This document shows positions 9,874 to 18,172 of a stretch of 64,000 bases of DNA, in pieces. The DNA is taken from contig NZ_CP117866.1 of assembly GCF_028736035.1 (NCBI RefSeq), forward strand, positions 6,510,001-6,574,000. Reading direction: 5' to 3'. The stretch's first letter is position 1. Each line of letters starts with the position of its first letter. Both the position numbers and the translations under genes were made by a program. The stretch is from Streptomyces sp. T12. Its GTDB lineage: Bacteria; Actinomycetota; Actinomycetes; Streptomycetales; Streptomycetaceae. Under the pieces are notes generated by a model that was given only the letters and a program-made list of their open reading frames with translations, was not told the origin of the DNA and searched no databases.

Positions 9874-12036
9874 ATGTCGGAGGCGGAGCGGGCGGGGACA
9901 TCTCGTCAGGACACTCGTCAGGACAACCGGGAGCGTCTCCTCGCCGGGCGGTACCGGCTGGGCGATGTGCTGGGCCGAGGCGGCATGGGCACGGTGTGGC
10001 GTGCCGAGGACGAGACCCTGGGACGGACGGTCGCCGTCAAGGAGCTGCGGTTCCCGTCGAACATCGACGAGGAGGAGAAGCGGCGCCTGATCACGCGCAC
10101 GTTGCGTGAGGCCAAGGCGATCGCGCGAATCCGCAACAACAGTGCGGTGACGGTCTTCGACGTGGTCGAAGAGGACGACCGGCCGTGGATCGTGATGGAG
10201 CTCGTCGAGGGCAAGTCGCTCGCCGAGGTCATCCGCGAGGACGGCCTGCTCGAGCCGAAGCGTGCGGCCGAGGTCGGCCTGGCGATCCTCGACGTGCTGC
10301 GGTCCGCGCACCGCGAGGGCATCCTGCACCGCGACGTGAAGCCGTCGAACGTCCTGCTGGAGTCCGACACCGACCGGGTCGTGCTCACCGACTTCGGCAT
10401 CGCCCAGGTCGAGGGCGACCCCTCCATCACCTCGACCGGCATGCTCGTCGGCGCGCCCTCCTACATCTCCCCGGAGCGGGCCCGCGGTCACAAGCCGGGC
10501 CCCGCAGCCGATCTGTGGTCGTTGGGCGGGCTGCTGTACGCGTCGGTCGAGGGCGTACCACCGTACGACAAGGGCTCCGCGATCGCGACCTTGACGGCGG
10601 TGATGACCGAGCCGTTGGAGGAGCCGAAGAACGCGGGACCGCTGAAGGACGTCATCTACGGCCTGCTCACCAAGGACCCCGCCAAGCGGCTCGACGACGC
10701 CGGTGCGCGGGCGATGCTCAACGCCGTCATCCATGCGCCCGAGCCCAAGGACGAGCCGGAGCCGGCGCTGGATGCGACGAGGGTCGTGCCGTTGGCGCCG
10801 CAGCCGGATGCGCCTGCGGACAAGGGCCGTTCCGGTGCCGGGTCCGGGGGCAAGCGGGCCGAGGAGGCCGGGGAGCGGTTGCGCGGGGCGCTGCGTTCCG
10901 TGCGGAAGGCCGCGGTGAGTGCGGGGGCGGCAGGGGCGGCGGCTGCGGCTCGTACCAAGTCCGGGAGTGAGACGGCTGTCTCGGGGTCCGGCGGCGGCGC
11001 GGCCGGGGGTTCGTCCACGGGAGTGGGCGGGGCCGGGGCGTCGTCGGCGGCGGCAGGGAGTTCGGGCCGGACTTCCGGGGCCAAGGACGGAGCGGCTGCC
11101 GGCTCCTCTGCCGGGGCCGACAGCAGCGCCGGTGCCGGTGCCGGTGGCAAGGCCGGTTCCGGTGCCGCAGAGCGGGATGCTCGGACGGCGAACGGGCAGA
11201 GTGGCGCGCGGAGTTCGGGGTGGCCCGTGGTGCCGCCGCCGGATCTGCCGCCGCGGCCGGTGCCGAGAGCGCCGCTGACCGATGTGGTGCCGAAGCGGAC
11301 ACTGGTGATCATCGCGGTGGTCGTGGCGCTGGCCGTGATCGGAGTGGTGCTGGCCTTCGTGTTCGACGGGGACGGCGACGGGTCCAAGGCGTCCGCGAGC
11401 GGGGACAAGCCCAAAGCTTCGGCGAGCGCGGGCGCGGGCACCAAGCAGGACGAGAAGGGCGGCACGCACACGGACGGTGAGGCGACCGCGTCCACGGACA
11501 CCGGTGCGGGGTCGGGATCCGGCAAGGAGACCGAAAGTACGCCGAGTGCCGGGGCGAGCGCGACCGGCGGGAGCGGTGCCGAGGCGGGGTCCGGGAGCGG
11601 TAGCGGTGCCGCGTCGACCCACAAGGGGAGTCAGGGGTACTCGATCGGGCTGCCCAAGGGGTGGAAGTTCCAGTCCGCGGGGTCGGCGGGGGACCGGTTC
11701 ACCGGGCCCGACGGGCAGAAGCTGCTCGTCGCCTGGACGTCCACGCCGAAGGACGACCCGGTGGCGGACTGGAAGAACCAGGAGCGGGGCATGGTGCGCT
11801 CGCAGTACAAGAGGATCCGCATAGAGGAGGTGGACTACCGAAGTTGGAACACGGCCGACTGGGAGTTCACCTATGTCGAGGGCGGTACGAAGTACCGGGC
11901 GATCGACCGGGGGTTCGTCGTGAACGACCAACTCGGACATGCTCTGATGTACACCGCGAAAGCTTCGAATTGGGACAGTGAGCTGCGCAAGGACACATGG
12001 AAGACGCTGACGGATTCGTTCAAGCCGAAGTCGTGA
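9874..12036 (+). CDS. Receptor-type serine/threonine kinase, array member 1
   Basis: Eukaryotic-type (PASTA-free) protein kinase. From ATG 9874 the protein has 720 residues: kinase domain about 26-290 with GRGGMG, ATP-anchoring Lys56 (VAVKEL), the catalytic loop HRDVKPSN (Asp154), DFGIAQ and SPERA, then a long Ala/Ser/Gly-rich juxtamembrane linker, one membrane helix near 476-497 (TLVIIAVVVALAVIGVVLAF) and an outer domain beginning YSIGLPKGWKF. All catalytic residues are present. ATG 9862 is an alternative start. First of six kinase-like genes on the same strand; S. coelicolor has a comparable kinase cluster (SCO4775-SCO4779) linked to cell-wall and spore-wall control. Confidence 0.9.
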   Translation: MSEAERAGTSRQDTRQDNRERLLAGRYRLGDVLGRGGMGTVWRAEDETLGRTVAVKELRFPSNIDEEEKRRLITRTLREAKAIARIRNNSAVTVFDVVEEDDRPWIVMELVEGKSLAEVIREDGLLEPKRAAEVGLAILDVLRSAHREGILHRDVKPSNVLLESDTDRVVLTDFGIAQVEGDPSITSTGMLVGAPSYISPERARGHKPGPAADLWSLGGLLYASVEGVPPYDKGSAIATLTAVMTEPLEEPKNAGPLKDVIYGLLTKDPAKRLDDAGARAMLNAVIHAPEPKDEPEPALDATRVVPLAPQPDAPADKGRSGAGSGGKRAEEAGERLRGALRSVRKAAVSAGAAGAAAAARTKSGSETAVSGSGGGAAGGSSTGVGGAGASSAAAGSSGRTSGAKDGAAAGSSAGADSSAGAGAGGKAGSGAAERDARTANGQSGARSSGWPVVPPPDLPPRPVPRAPLTDVVPKRTLVIIAVVVALAVIGVVLAFVFDGDGDGSKASASGDKPKASASAGAGTKQDEKGGTHTDGEATASTDTGAGSGSGKETESTPSAGASATGGSGAEAGSGSGSGAASTHKGSQGYSIGLPKGWKFQSAGSAGDRFTGPDGQKLLVAWTSTPKDDPVADWKNQERGMVRSQYKRIRIEEVDYRSWNTADWEFTYVEGGTKYRAIDRGFVVNDQLGHALMYTAKASNWDSELRKDTWKTLTDSFKPKS

Positions 12037-12221
12037 AGTGAGCGGAATTCGGTTTGGGTTCGTGACGGCCGGGATTGAGGCGTGAGATCCGGCAACCCCT
12101 CTTTGTGAGTTGCCTCCGGCACGTATCGTGAGTGCTTGCGGACCGAACGCATTTGGTCGTGCGTCCGGAACGGGACGCAAGGCGAACGGAATTGACCAAC
12201 CGGGCGGCCGGGGGAGGCAAC

Positions 12222-14876
12222 GTGGACGACTACGCGGGTCGGGTACTGGCCGACCGCTACCGCCTGCCGCTGCCGCCCTCCGACGAGTACGAACTCACCG
12301 AGACCCGGGCCTTCGACACCTACAGCGGGCAGGAAGTCCTCGTCCGGCAGGTGCCGTTGCCGGAGGTCGTCGAGGCCGAGGTGCTCGACGCCGAGGGACT
12401 GCCCGACGGGTTCACCGCCCGGGACGCGCGGGAGCGTGGGGCGGGGCGCCGGTCCTCGACGCGGTCGAGTACACGTCGGCCCAGCGATCCCGCCGTACGG
12501 CGGGCGGTCGAGGCGGCGCAGGCCGCGGCGAGGATCCCCGACCATCCCCGGCTGGACCAGGTCTTCGACGTGTTCGCCGAGGGCGGTTCGCTGTGGATAG
12601 TGAGTGAGTTCGTGGCCGCGCGTTCGCTGGCCGCATTGCTCGCCGAGCAGCCGTTGACGCCGTATCGGGCGGCCGAGGTCGCCTCCGACGTCCTCATGGC
12701 GCTGCGGGTGCTGCACGCGCATGGCTGGGTCCACCGGAACATCACCGCCCGTACGGTGCTCGTCTGCGACGACGGCCGGGTGATGCTGACCGGGCTCGCG
12801 GTCGGGGCCGCGGAGGAGGCGCTGTGCGGGTATGACCCGGTGCCGGCCGAGGACGGTGACGGGGGCGGCGGGACCGCCGCGTTCGGTGGCGGGCCGACCC
12901 AGGGTGGCGGGCCGGCTCCGGGAGGCGGCTTCGGCGGCGCGGGTGGTCTCGGGGCTCCCGGTCGACCCACGGGTGCGGCCGCGGGCGAGGGGCCCGGCGT
13001 CGGTGGTACGGATCCCGAGGCCGCTCGGCGTGCCGCCATCGAGGCGCGTGCGGCCGGGGGGCTGCCGGTGCCCGTGGCCGACGCCGACAACGGGACAGCG
13101 GACTCGGCGGCGCCGCGCGGTGCCTTGGAGACCGGCGGGGACATCAGGGCCGCGCGGGCCGGGGCGATCGCCGCGTATCGGGCGGGCGCCCGTGCCGCGG
13201 CCCGGGTGCAGGAGGGCCAGGAGAACGGGCGCGTCGCGTTGCCCGGCGCCCGCCCGGCGCCCGAGGGCGACCCCGCGTCCCGGACCAACGGCGCGGCGCA
13301 GCAGCCGTACCCCTCCGGCAACGGCGTCACCACGTCCTCGGGGCAGATCGCCGACCCGTACGGCGTGCAGGCCTCACCCTGGCACGGCGCCGCGCCGCGC
13401 GTCGGGGTCGGCGGCGCACCGACGGAAGAAGGCCCCGAGCGCACGGCACTGCCTCCGGCGGGCCAGGGCGGTTTCCTCCCCACTCAGGGCCGCCCCGCGC
13501 CCGGCACCACCTCCGCCACAGGCACCCCCACCCCACCCCCGGCCGTCCCCGCCGCGACCCGCTGGGACGACCTCGTAGCAGGCACCCCCGGTCACCGAGG
13601 CCCCACCCGAGGCCCCGCCAGCGCGCTCGCCGCGGAGCGGGCACGGCAGGCTCGGATGGCCGTGGTCGGGCCCGTGACCGAGCGGTGGGCGCCGGAGCAG
13701 GCCGGGCCCGTGCATGAGAACTGGCAGCTCGCCGCGCCGATCGGCCCCGCGACCGACCTGTGGGCGCTGGGGGCGCTGCTCTTCCGGGCCGTGCAGGGGC
13801 ATGCGCCGTATCCGGAGGAGTCGACGGCCGAGCTGGTGCAGCTGGTCTGCGCGGAGCCGCCCGCCTACGCCGAGGAGTGCGGGCCGCTCAGGCCGGTCGT
13901 GGAGTCGCTGCTGCGGCAGGACCCCACCGAGCGCCTGGACTTCGAGGAGCTGAGGGGCTGGCTGCGCTCGCTGGTGCGGTCGGCGCCCGAGCCGGAGGCC
14001 GGCGCGCATGTCGTCGCCGCTCCGCCGGCCGACCCGAACCGGCTGCCGATCGTACGGCGGCGGGGCGAGCTGGTGCGTCGGCGGCGGGCCGGGCTGCCCG
14101 CGCATCACGGGCGGCACAAGCGGGCCAAGCAGGAGAGCGCCTCGCCACGCAGACTCGGGCGTACGTTGCTGCTGCTCGTCATGCTCGGCATGGCCGCGGC
14201 GATCGCGTACGCCATGCTGTTCATGCCGAAGGCCGACAGCAGCAACGGCAGTACCGCCGACGCCGATCGCACCGGAGCCGCGGGCGGGGCCACTCAGGCG
14301 GGGCCCGAGCAGTCCGCCGACGCGAGCAGTGAGCCGCGGCCCGACCAGACCTCCCCCGAGTCCGGCAACAGCCCCTCGAAGTCGGCCGGTTCCACCGAGA
14401 CGCAGACCACCGGCCCCGAGGTCCCCGACGGTTTCACCCTGCGCGAGGACGCGGCCGGTTTCCAGATCGCCGTGGCCAACGGCTGGAACCGCACACCGGA
14501 GAACGGACGCGGGCAGGTCGTGTACGCGCACGGCGACTTCGACCTCATCGTCGTGCCGGGCCGGGACACCGCGGACGAGTACGGCAACGACCCGATGGTC
14601 TACCAGCGGGAGCACGAGCGTGAGTTGCAGCCGTACCGGGACTCCAGCTGGGCCTCGTCCGGCGGGCTGAAGACGATTCAGGTCGGCGAGCGGACCATGG
14701 CCGAGGGGCAGTTCACCTGGACCGACGACCAGGGGCGCGAGCTGTTCGTGCGGAACGTCGCGATCCTGATCGGCGGGCGGTACCACGTGGTGCAGTTGCG
14801 CGGGCCGGAGGCGGAGCGGGACGAGGTGACGCGGCTGTTCGAGCAGGCGTCGGCGACGTACCAGGTCACGGGATGA
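12222..14876 (+). CDS. Membrane pseudokinase with split kinase fold, array member 2
   Basis: An 884-residue kinase-like protein with none of the catalytic motifs. The glycine-rich loop reads PLPPSDEYEL, the ATP Lys is in VLVRQV (Lys to Arg), the catalytic loop is HRNIT (171-175; HRD Asp to Asn, Lys to Thr), and DFG is replaced by GLA in VMLTGLAVG. The N-lobe and first helices (about 1-200) are separated from the C-lobe (starting near RWAPEQAG, with DLWALGALLFRAVQGHAPY) by roughly 270 residues rich in Gly, Ala and Pro, placed where the activation loop should be. One membrane helix (RTLLLLVMLGMAAAIAYAML) precedes an outer domain starting FQIAVANGWNR. GTG 12222 has GGGGGAGG five bases upstream. 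It is probably a scaffold or regulator of neighbouring kinases. Confidence 0.88.
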   Translation: MDDYAGRVLADRYRLPLPPSDEYELTETRAFDTYSGQEVLVRQVPLPEVVEAEVLDAEGLPDGFTARDARERGAGRRSSTRSSTRRPSDPAVRRAVEAAQAAARIPDHPRLDQVFDVFAEGGSLWIVSEFVAARSLAALLAEQPLTPYRAAEVASDVLMALRVLHAHGWVHRNITARTVLVCDDGRVMLTGLAVGAAEEALCGYDPVPAEDGDGGGGTAAFGGGPTQGGGPAPGGGFGGAGGLGAPGRPTGAAAGEGPGVGGTDPEAARRAAIEARAAGGLPVPVADADNGTADSAAPRGALETGGDIRAARAGAIAAYRAGARAAARVQEGQENGRVALPGARPAPEGDPASRTNGAAQQPYPSGNGVTTSSGQIADPYGVQASPWHGAAPRVGVGGAPTEEGPERTALPPAGQGGFLPTQGRPAPGTTSATGTPTPPPAVPAATRWDDLVAGTPGHRGPTRGPASALAAERARQARMAVVGPVTERWAPEQAGPVHENWQLAAPIGPATDLWALGALLFRAVQGHAPYPEESTAELVQLVCAEPPAYAEECGPLRPVVESLLRQDPTERLDFEELRGWLRSLVRSAPEPEAGAHVVAAPPADPNRLPIVRRRGELVRRRRAGLPAHHGRHKRAKQESASPRRLGRTLLLLVMLGMAAAIAYAMLFMPKADSSNGSTADADRTGAAGGATQAGPEQSADASSEPRPDQTSPESGNSPSKSAGSTETQTTGPEVPDGFTLREDAAGFQIAVANGWNRTPENGRGQVVYAHGDFDLIVVPGRDTADEYGNDPMVYQREHERELQPYRDSSWASSGGLKTIQVGERTMAEGQFTWTDDQGRELFVRNVAILIGGRYHVVQLRGPEAERDEVTRLFEQASATYQVTG

Positions 14877-14895
14877 ACGCGCCTGTCGACCCTGC

Positions 14896-14935
14896 GTGAT
14901 GGTTGCGTCCCGTTCCCGAAAGCGACAACCATCAC
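14896..14935 (+). terminator. inverted repeat between array members 2 and 3
   Basis: GTGATGGTTG (14896-14905) pairs perfectly with CAACCATCAC (14926-14935). It lies 20 bp after the stop of the pseudokinase gene. It suggests the array is not one uninterrupted transcript. Confidence 0.55.
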
Positions 14936-15019
14936 AGTGCGGTCTCCTTGGCACCCCCGCGGTTCCCGTCCCCTCCGCCGGTCCCTAATCTGACCCTGTC
15001 AAGAGCATTGCGGGGCAAC

Positions 15020-16765
15020 GTGAATCAGATGCAGGGCCAGCTCGTTTCCGGGCGCTACCGGCTCGCCGACGCGATCGGCAGCGGCGGTATGGGCCGTGTC
15101 TGGCGTGCCCATGACGAGGTGCTGCACCGGGCCGTCGCGATCAAGGAGCTGACCGCAGCGCTCTACGTCTCCGAGAGCGACCTGGAGCGGCTGCTCGTAC
15201 GCACGCGCGCCGAGGCCCGTGCCGCCGCCCGCATCAACCACTCCGCCGTCGTCACCGTGCACGACGTGCTGGAGCACGACGGCCGGCCGTGGATCGTGAT
15301 GGAGCTGGTCGAGGGGTACTCGCTGGCCGACGCGGTCAAGGAGAGCGGACGCGTCGAGCCGACCGAGGCCGCCCGTATCGGCCTGTGGGTCCTGCGGGCG
15401 CTGCGCGCCGCGCACACCGCCGGAGTCCTGCACCGCGACGTCAAGCCCGGCAACGTCCTGATCTCCGAGGACGGCCGCGTCCTGCTGACCGACTTCGGCA
15501 TCGCCCAGATCGAGGGCGACACCACCATCACCCGCACCGGAGAGGTCGTCGGCTCGGTCGACTACCTCGCCCCCGAGCGCATCCGCGGCCACGACCCGGG
15601 CGCCTCCTCCGACTTGTGGGCCCTCGGCGCGACGCTGTACACGGCAGTGGAGGGACGCTCACCGTTCCGCCGTACCTCGCCGCTGGGCACCATGCAGGCG
15701 GTCGTCGACGAGGAGCCCGCCCAGCCGCAGCACGCCGGCCCGCTCGGGCCCGTGATCTCCGCGCTGCTGCGCAAGGATCCGGCCACCCGGCCCGACGCGG
15801 CCGAGGCCGAGCAGATGCTGGCCGAGGCGGCGGAGGGGCGGCGGCCCAGCACGGCGCAGGCATACGTCCCGACGCAGTACACCCAGTACGAGCCGGAAGG
15901 GCGCACGGGGGGCGCACACGGCGGGGCGGCGGCGGGGACCGGCACGCCGTATCCCCCGATGACCGGCCGGACTCCGACGGGCACGCCGTATCCGCCGATG
16001 ACCGGCCAGACCCCGACCGGAACGCCGTACCCGCCGATGAGCGGTCCGGCGGCGAGCGGCTCGCTGTACGACATCGCGGGCACCGGCGCCGCGCCCGCCG
16101 GGCCGCCCCGGCGGCGCCGTCGGCTGCGTTCGCTCGCCCTCGTCGTCGTGCTCGCCGCGATCATCGGCGGGGGCACCGCGGTGGTGCTGCAGCGGTGGGG
16201 GCCGCAGAGCGATGACGGCACGTCCGGCTCGACCAGGCCCTCGCCGAGCGCCTCGGCGACGGACGACCAGAGGCCCGAGGGTGGCGTGCCCGCCTCCTGG
16301 GAGCGGGTCGTCGACCCCCTGGGGTTCAGCCTGTACCTGCCCAAGGGCTGGGACCGGAAGGTGGTCGGCAAGGAGGTCGACGGCCTGCAGCAGATCGACT
16401 ACACGCCCGACGGCGGCGAGCACTTCGTCCGTATCGCCGTCGACACCTCGCCGGACTTCGCGAATGCCTACGACCACCAGAGCGACCTGGAGCAGCAGGT
16501 GAGGCGGCGGCTGGTCGCGTACGAGACGGTGTACCTGAAGAAGAACCTCTACCGCGACCGCGAGGGCTCCCTGTGGGAGTACACCTGGACCGCGCAGGCC
16601 AAGGACACAGCCTTCCCCGGGCCGCGCCGCGCCATCGACCAGGCGTACATCGACCGGGACGGCACGGAGTACGCGATCTACATGTCCTCGCCGGAGACGG
16701 ACTGGGCGGCCACGCGCAAGCAGTTCACGGCGGTGCTGAAGGGCTGGCAGCCGGGCGGCTCCTGA
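15020..16765 (+). CDS. Receptor-type serine/threonine kinase, array member 3
   Basis: From GTG 15020 the protein has 581 residues (ATG 15029 is an equally good start). Kinase domain about 11-280: GSGGMG, Lys42 in VAIKEL, HRDVKPGN, DFGIAQIEG and APERIRG are all intact. After the kinase come three 13-residue repeats (TGTPYPPM-T/S-G type), one membrane helix near 369-392 and an outer domain beginning GFSLYLPKGWDRKVV, which resembles the outer domain of member 1. Catalysis should occur in the cytoplasm with the outer domain sensing envelope signals; the ligand is unknown. Confidence 0.9.
   Translation: MNQMQGQLVSGRYRLADAIGSGGMGRVWRAHDEVLHRAVAIKELTAALYVSESDLERLLVRTRAEARAAARINHSAVVTVHDVLEHDGRPWIVMELVEGYSLADAVKESGRVEPTEAARIGLWVLRALRAAHTAGVLHRDVKPGNVLISEDGRVLLTDFGIAQIEGDTTITRTGEVVGSVDYLAPERIRGHDPGASSDLWALGATLYTAVEGRSPFRRTSPLGTMQAVVDEEPAQPQHAGPLGPVISALLRKDPATRPDAAEAEQMLAEAAEGRRPSTAQAYVPTQYTQYEPEGRTGGAHGGAAAGTGTPYPPMTGRTPTGTPYPPMTGQTPTGTPYPPMSGPAASGSLYDIAGTGAAPAGPPRRRRRLRSLALVVVLAAIIGGGTAVVLQRWGPQSDDGTSGSTRPSPSASATDDQRPEGGVPASWERVVDPLGFSLYLPKGWDRKVVGKEVDGLQQIDYTPDGGEHFVRIAVDTSPDFANAYDHQSDLEQQVRRRLVAYETVYLKKNLYRDREGSLWEYTWTAQAKDTAFPGPRRAIDQAYIDRDGTEYAIYMSSPETDWAATRKQFTAVLKGWQPGGS
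15941..16057 (+). repeat. 39-bp tandem repeat within kinase 3
   Basis: Three copies of a 39-bp unit start at 15941, 15980 and 16019 and encode a TGTPYPPM(T/S)G-centred 13-residue repeat between the kinase domain and the membrane helix. Likely a flexible linker. Confidence 0.8.
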
Positions 16766-16779
16766 GGCTCTTTGCCGTG

Positions 16780-16807
16780 TTGCGGAGGCTTTGCGGCTTT
16801 GCATAGT
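16780..16807 (+). promoter_or_regulatory. possible promoter of array member 4
   Basis: TTGCGG (16780-16785) and CATAGT (16802-16807) are separated by 16 bases, upstream of the array member 4 start. Fair resemblance to a principal-sigma promoter; otherwise unsupported. Confidence 0.35.
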
Positions 16808-16847
16808 TGGCTGATCGGCGCCCCGGAGTCGATCCGTCCGGTGCGGC

Positions 16848-18080
16848 ATGATGGGGCGCATGGGGACCGAGGGCTCCAACTTCCGTGTGATCGCGGGGCG
16901 TTACCGCATCGAGGCGAAGCTCGGTCGCGGCGGCATGGGCGTCGTATGGCGGGCGACCGACCAACTGCTCGGACGTCAGGTGGCCGTCAAGGAGCTCCCC
17001 CTCGACGAGACGCTCTCCGCGGCCGAGGCCCGGCGGCAGCGCGAGCGCACACTGCGCGAGGCCCAGGCGGTGGCGCAGTTGAGCCACCCGCACGTCATCG
17101 TCGTGCATGACATCCTGGAGGACGACGAACGCCCGTACATCGTCATGGAGTTGATCGACGGCGACTCCCTCGCCGACCGCATCGCCGCGCACGGACCCGT
17201 CGACGCGTACGAGGCCGCCCGGATCGGCGTCGACCTACTGAGCGCGCTGAGCACGGCCCATGCCGCCGGGGTCCTGCACCGTGACATCACGCCGGCCAAC
17301 GTGCTCATCGAGGACGGCACCGATCGGGTCGTGCTCACCGACTTCGGCATCGCCCAGGTGCCGGGCACTTCCACGCTCACCGAGTCCGGGTCCTTCGTCG
17401 GCTCGCCGGAGTACACCGCGCCCGAGCGGATGTCCGGGGCCAGGACCGGTCCCGCGGCCGACCTGTGGTCGGTGGGTGCGCTGCTGTGTGCGGCGCTGAG
17501 CGGCGAATCACCGTTCCGGCGCGACTCGTTGAGCGGCATCGTGCTCGCCGTGGTGTCCGACGAGATACGTCCGCCCGCGCAGGCGGGGCCGATCCTGCCC
17601 GTCGTACAGGGGCTGCTGGAGCGGGATCCGGCGCTGCGGCTGGACGCGGCGGGGGCGGAGCGGATGCTGCGGGAGTTTCTGGAGACGGGGCTCGCGCCGC
17701 TGCCTGTGCCGAAACGGTTCGGCAGCGCGGAGCGCCGGTACTCCACGCGCAGCATGCTGGCCACCGCGATGCTGGTCGCCGCGATGGCGGTGGCGGGGGT
17801 GTCGGCGGCGGCGCTGCTGGCGAACGGGGGCGGGGAAGGGGGTGTGGTGCCGACCAGTTCGGTGCCCGAGGACTCGGTGAGGCCGTCCGGTACGGCAGGT
17901 TCGTCCGGTACAGCAGGTTCGTCCGGTGGGGTCAATGTGTCTCCCTCGCCGAGTACGTCTCCCTCGCCGAGTACGTCTCTCGCGCCCAGTACGTCTTCCC
18001 CGCGGCCCAGTACGTCTTCCTCGTCGAATACGTCTCCCTCACCGGGCACTCCGACTCTTTCGCCCACCAACTCCGAATAA
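16848..18080 (+). CDS. Receptor-type serine/threonine kinase, array member 4, no outer domain
   Basis: A 410-residue kinase; ATGs at 16848, 16851 and 16860 are all in frame and no ribosome binding site decides between them. Kinase domain about 13-280 with GRGGMG, Lys48 (VAVKEL), HRDITPAN (144-151) and DFGIAQVPG. The catalytic-loop Lys of HRDxK is Thr148, an uncommon substitution that may lower or change activity. A membrane helix (about 305-324, TAMLVAAMAVAGVSAAALL) is followed only by a Ser/Thr/Pro tail built on an 18-bp repeat, so this member lacks the folded outer domain of its neighbours. Confidence 0.88.
   Translation: MMGRMGTEGSNFRVIAGRYRIEAKLGRGGMGVVWRATDQLLGRQVAVKELPLDETLSAAEARRQRERTLREAQAVAQLSHPHVIVVHDILEDDERPYIVMELIDGDSLADRIAAHGPVDAYEAARIGVDLLSALSTAHAAGVLHRDITPANVLIEDGTDRVVLTDFGIAQVPGTSTLTESGSFVGSPEYTAPERMSGARTGPAADLWSVGALLCAALSGESPFRRDSLSGIVLAVVSDEIRPPAQAGPILPVVQGLLERDPALRLDAAGAERMLREFLETGLAPLPVPKRFGSAERRYSTRSMLATAMLVAAMAVAGVSAAALLANGGGEGGVVPTSSVPEDSVRPSGTAGSSGTAGSSGGVNVSPSPSTSPSPSTSLAPSTSSPRPSTSSSSNTSPSPGTPTLSPTNSE
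17940..18044 (+). repeat. 18-bp tandem repeat encoding Ser/Thr/Pro tail
   Basis: Five units of about 18 bp (one 21 bp) with the core GTACG, from 17940 to 18032, plus a partial sixth. They encode PSPSTS-like repeats at the C-terminus of array member 4. A shorter 18-bp duplication (GGTTCGTCCGGTAC type) lies just before it. Confidence 0.8.
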
Positions 18081-18102
18081 AGGGGAGATAAGTGGCGACC
18101 TG

Positions 18103-18120
18103 AGTCACGGCTCTGTGACT
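18103..18120. promoter_or_regulatory. small dyad upstream of array member 5
   Basis: AGTCAC (18103-18108) and GTGACT (18115-18120) with a 6-base centre lie between array members 4 and 5. It could be an operator or a weak hairpin. Confidence 0.3.
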
Positions 18121-18172
18121 GGAAAGCATTCCCGCTGGATGCCGAAGCGCTTGCCGCGATATTGATGGAACC

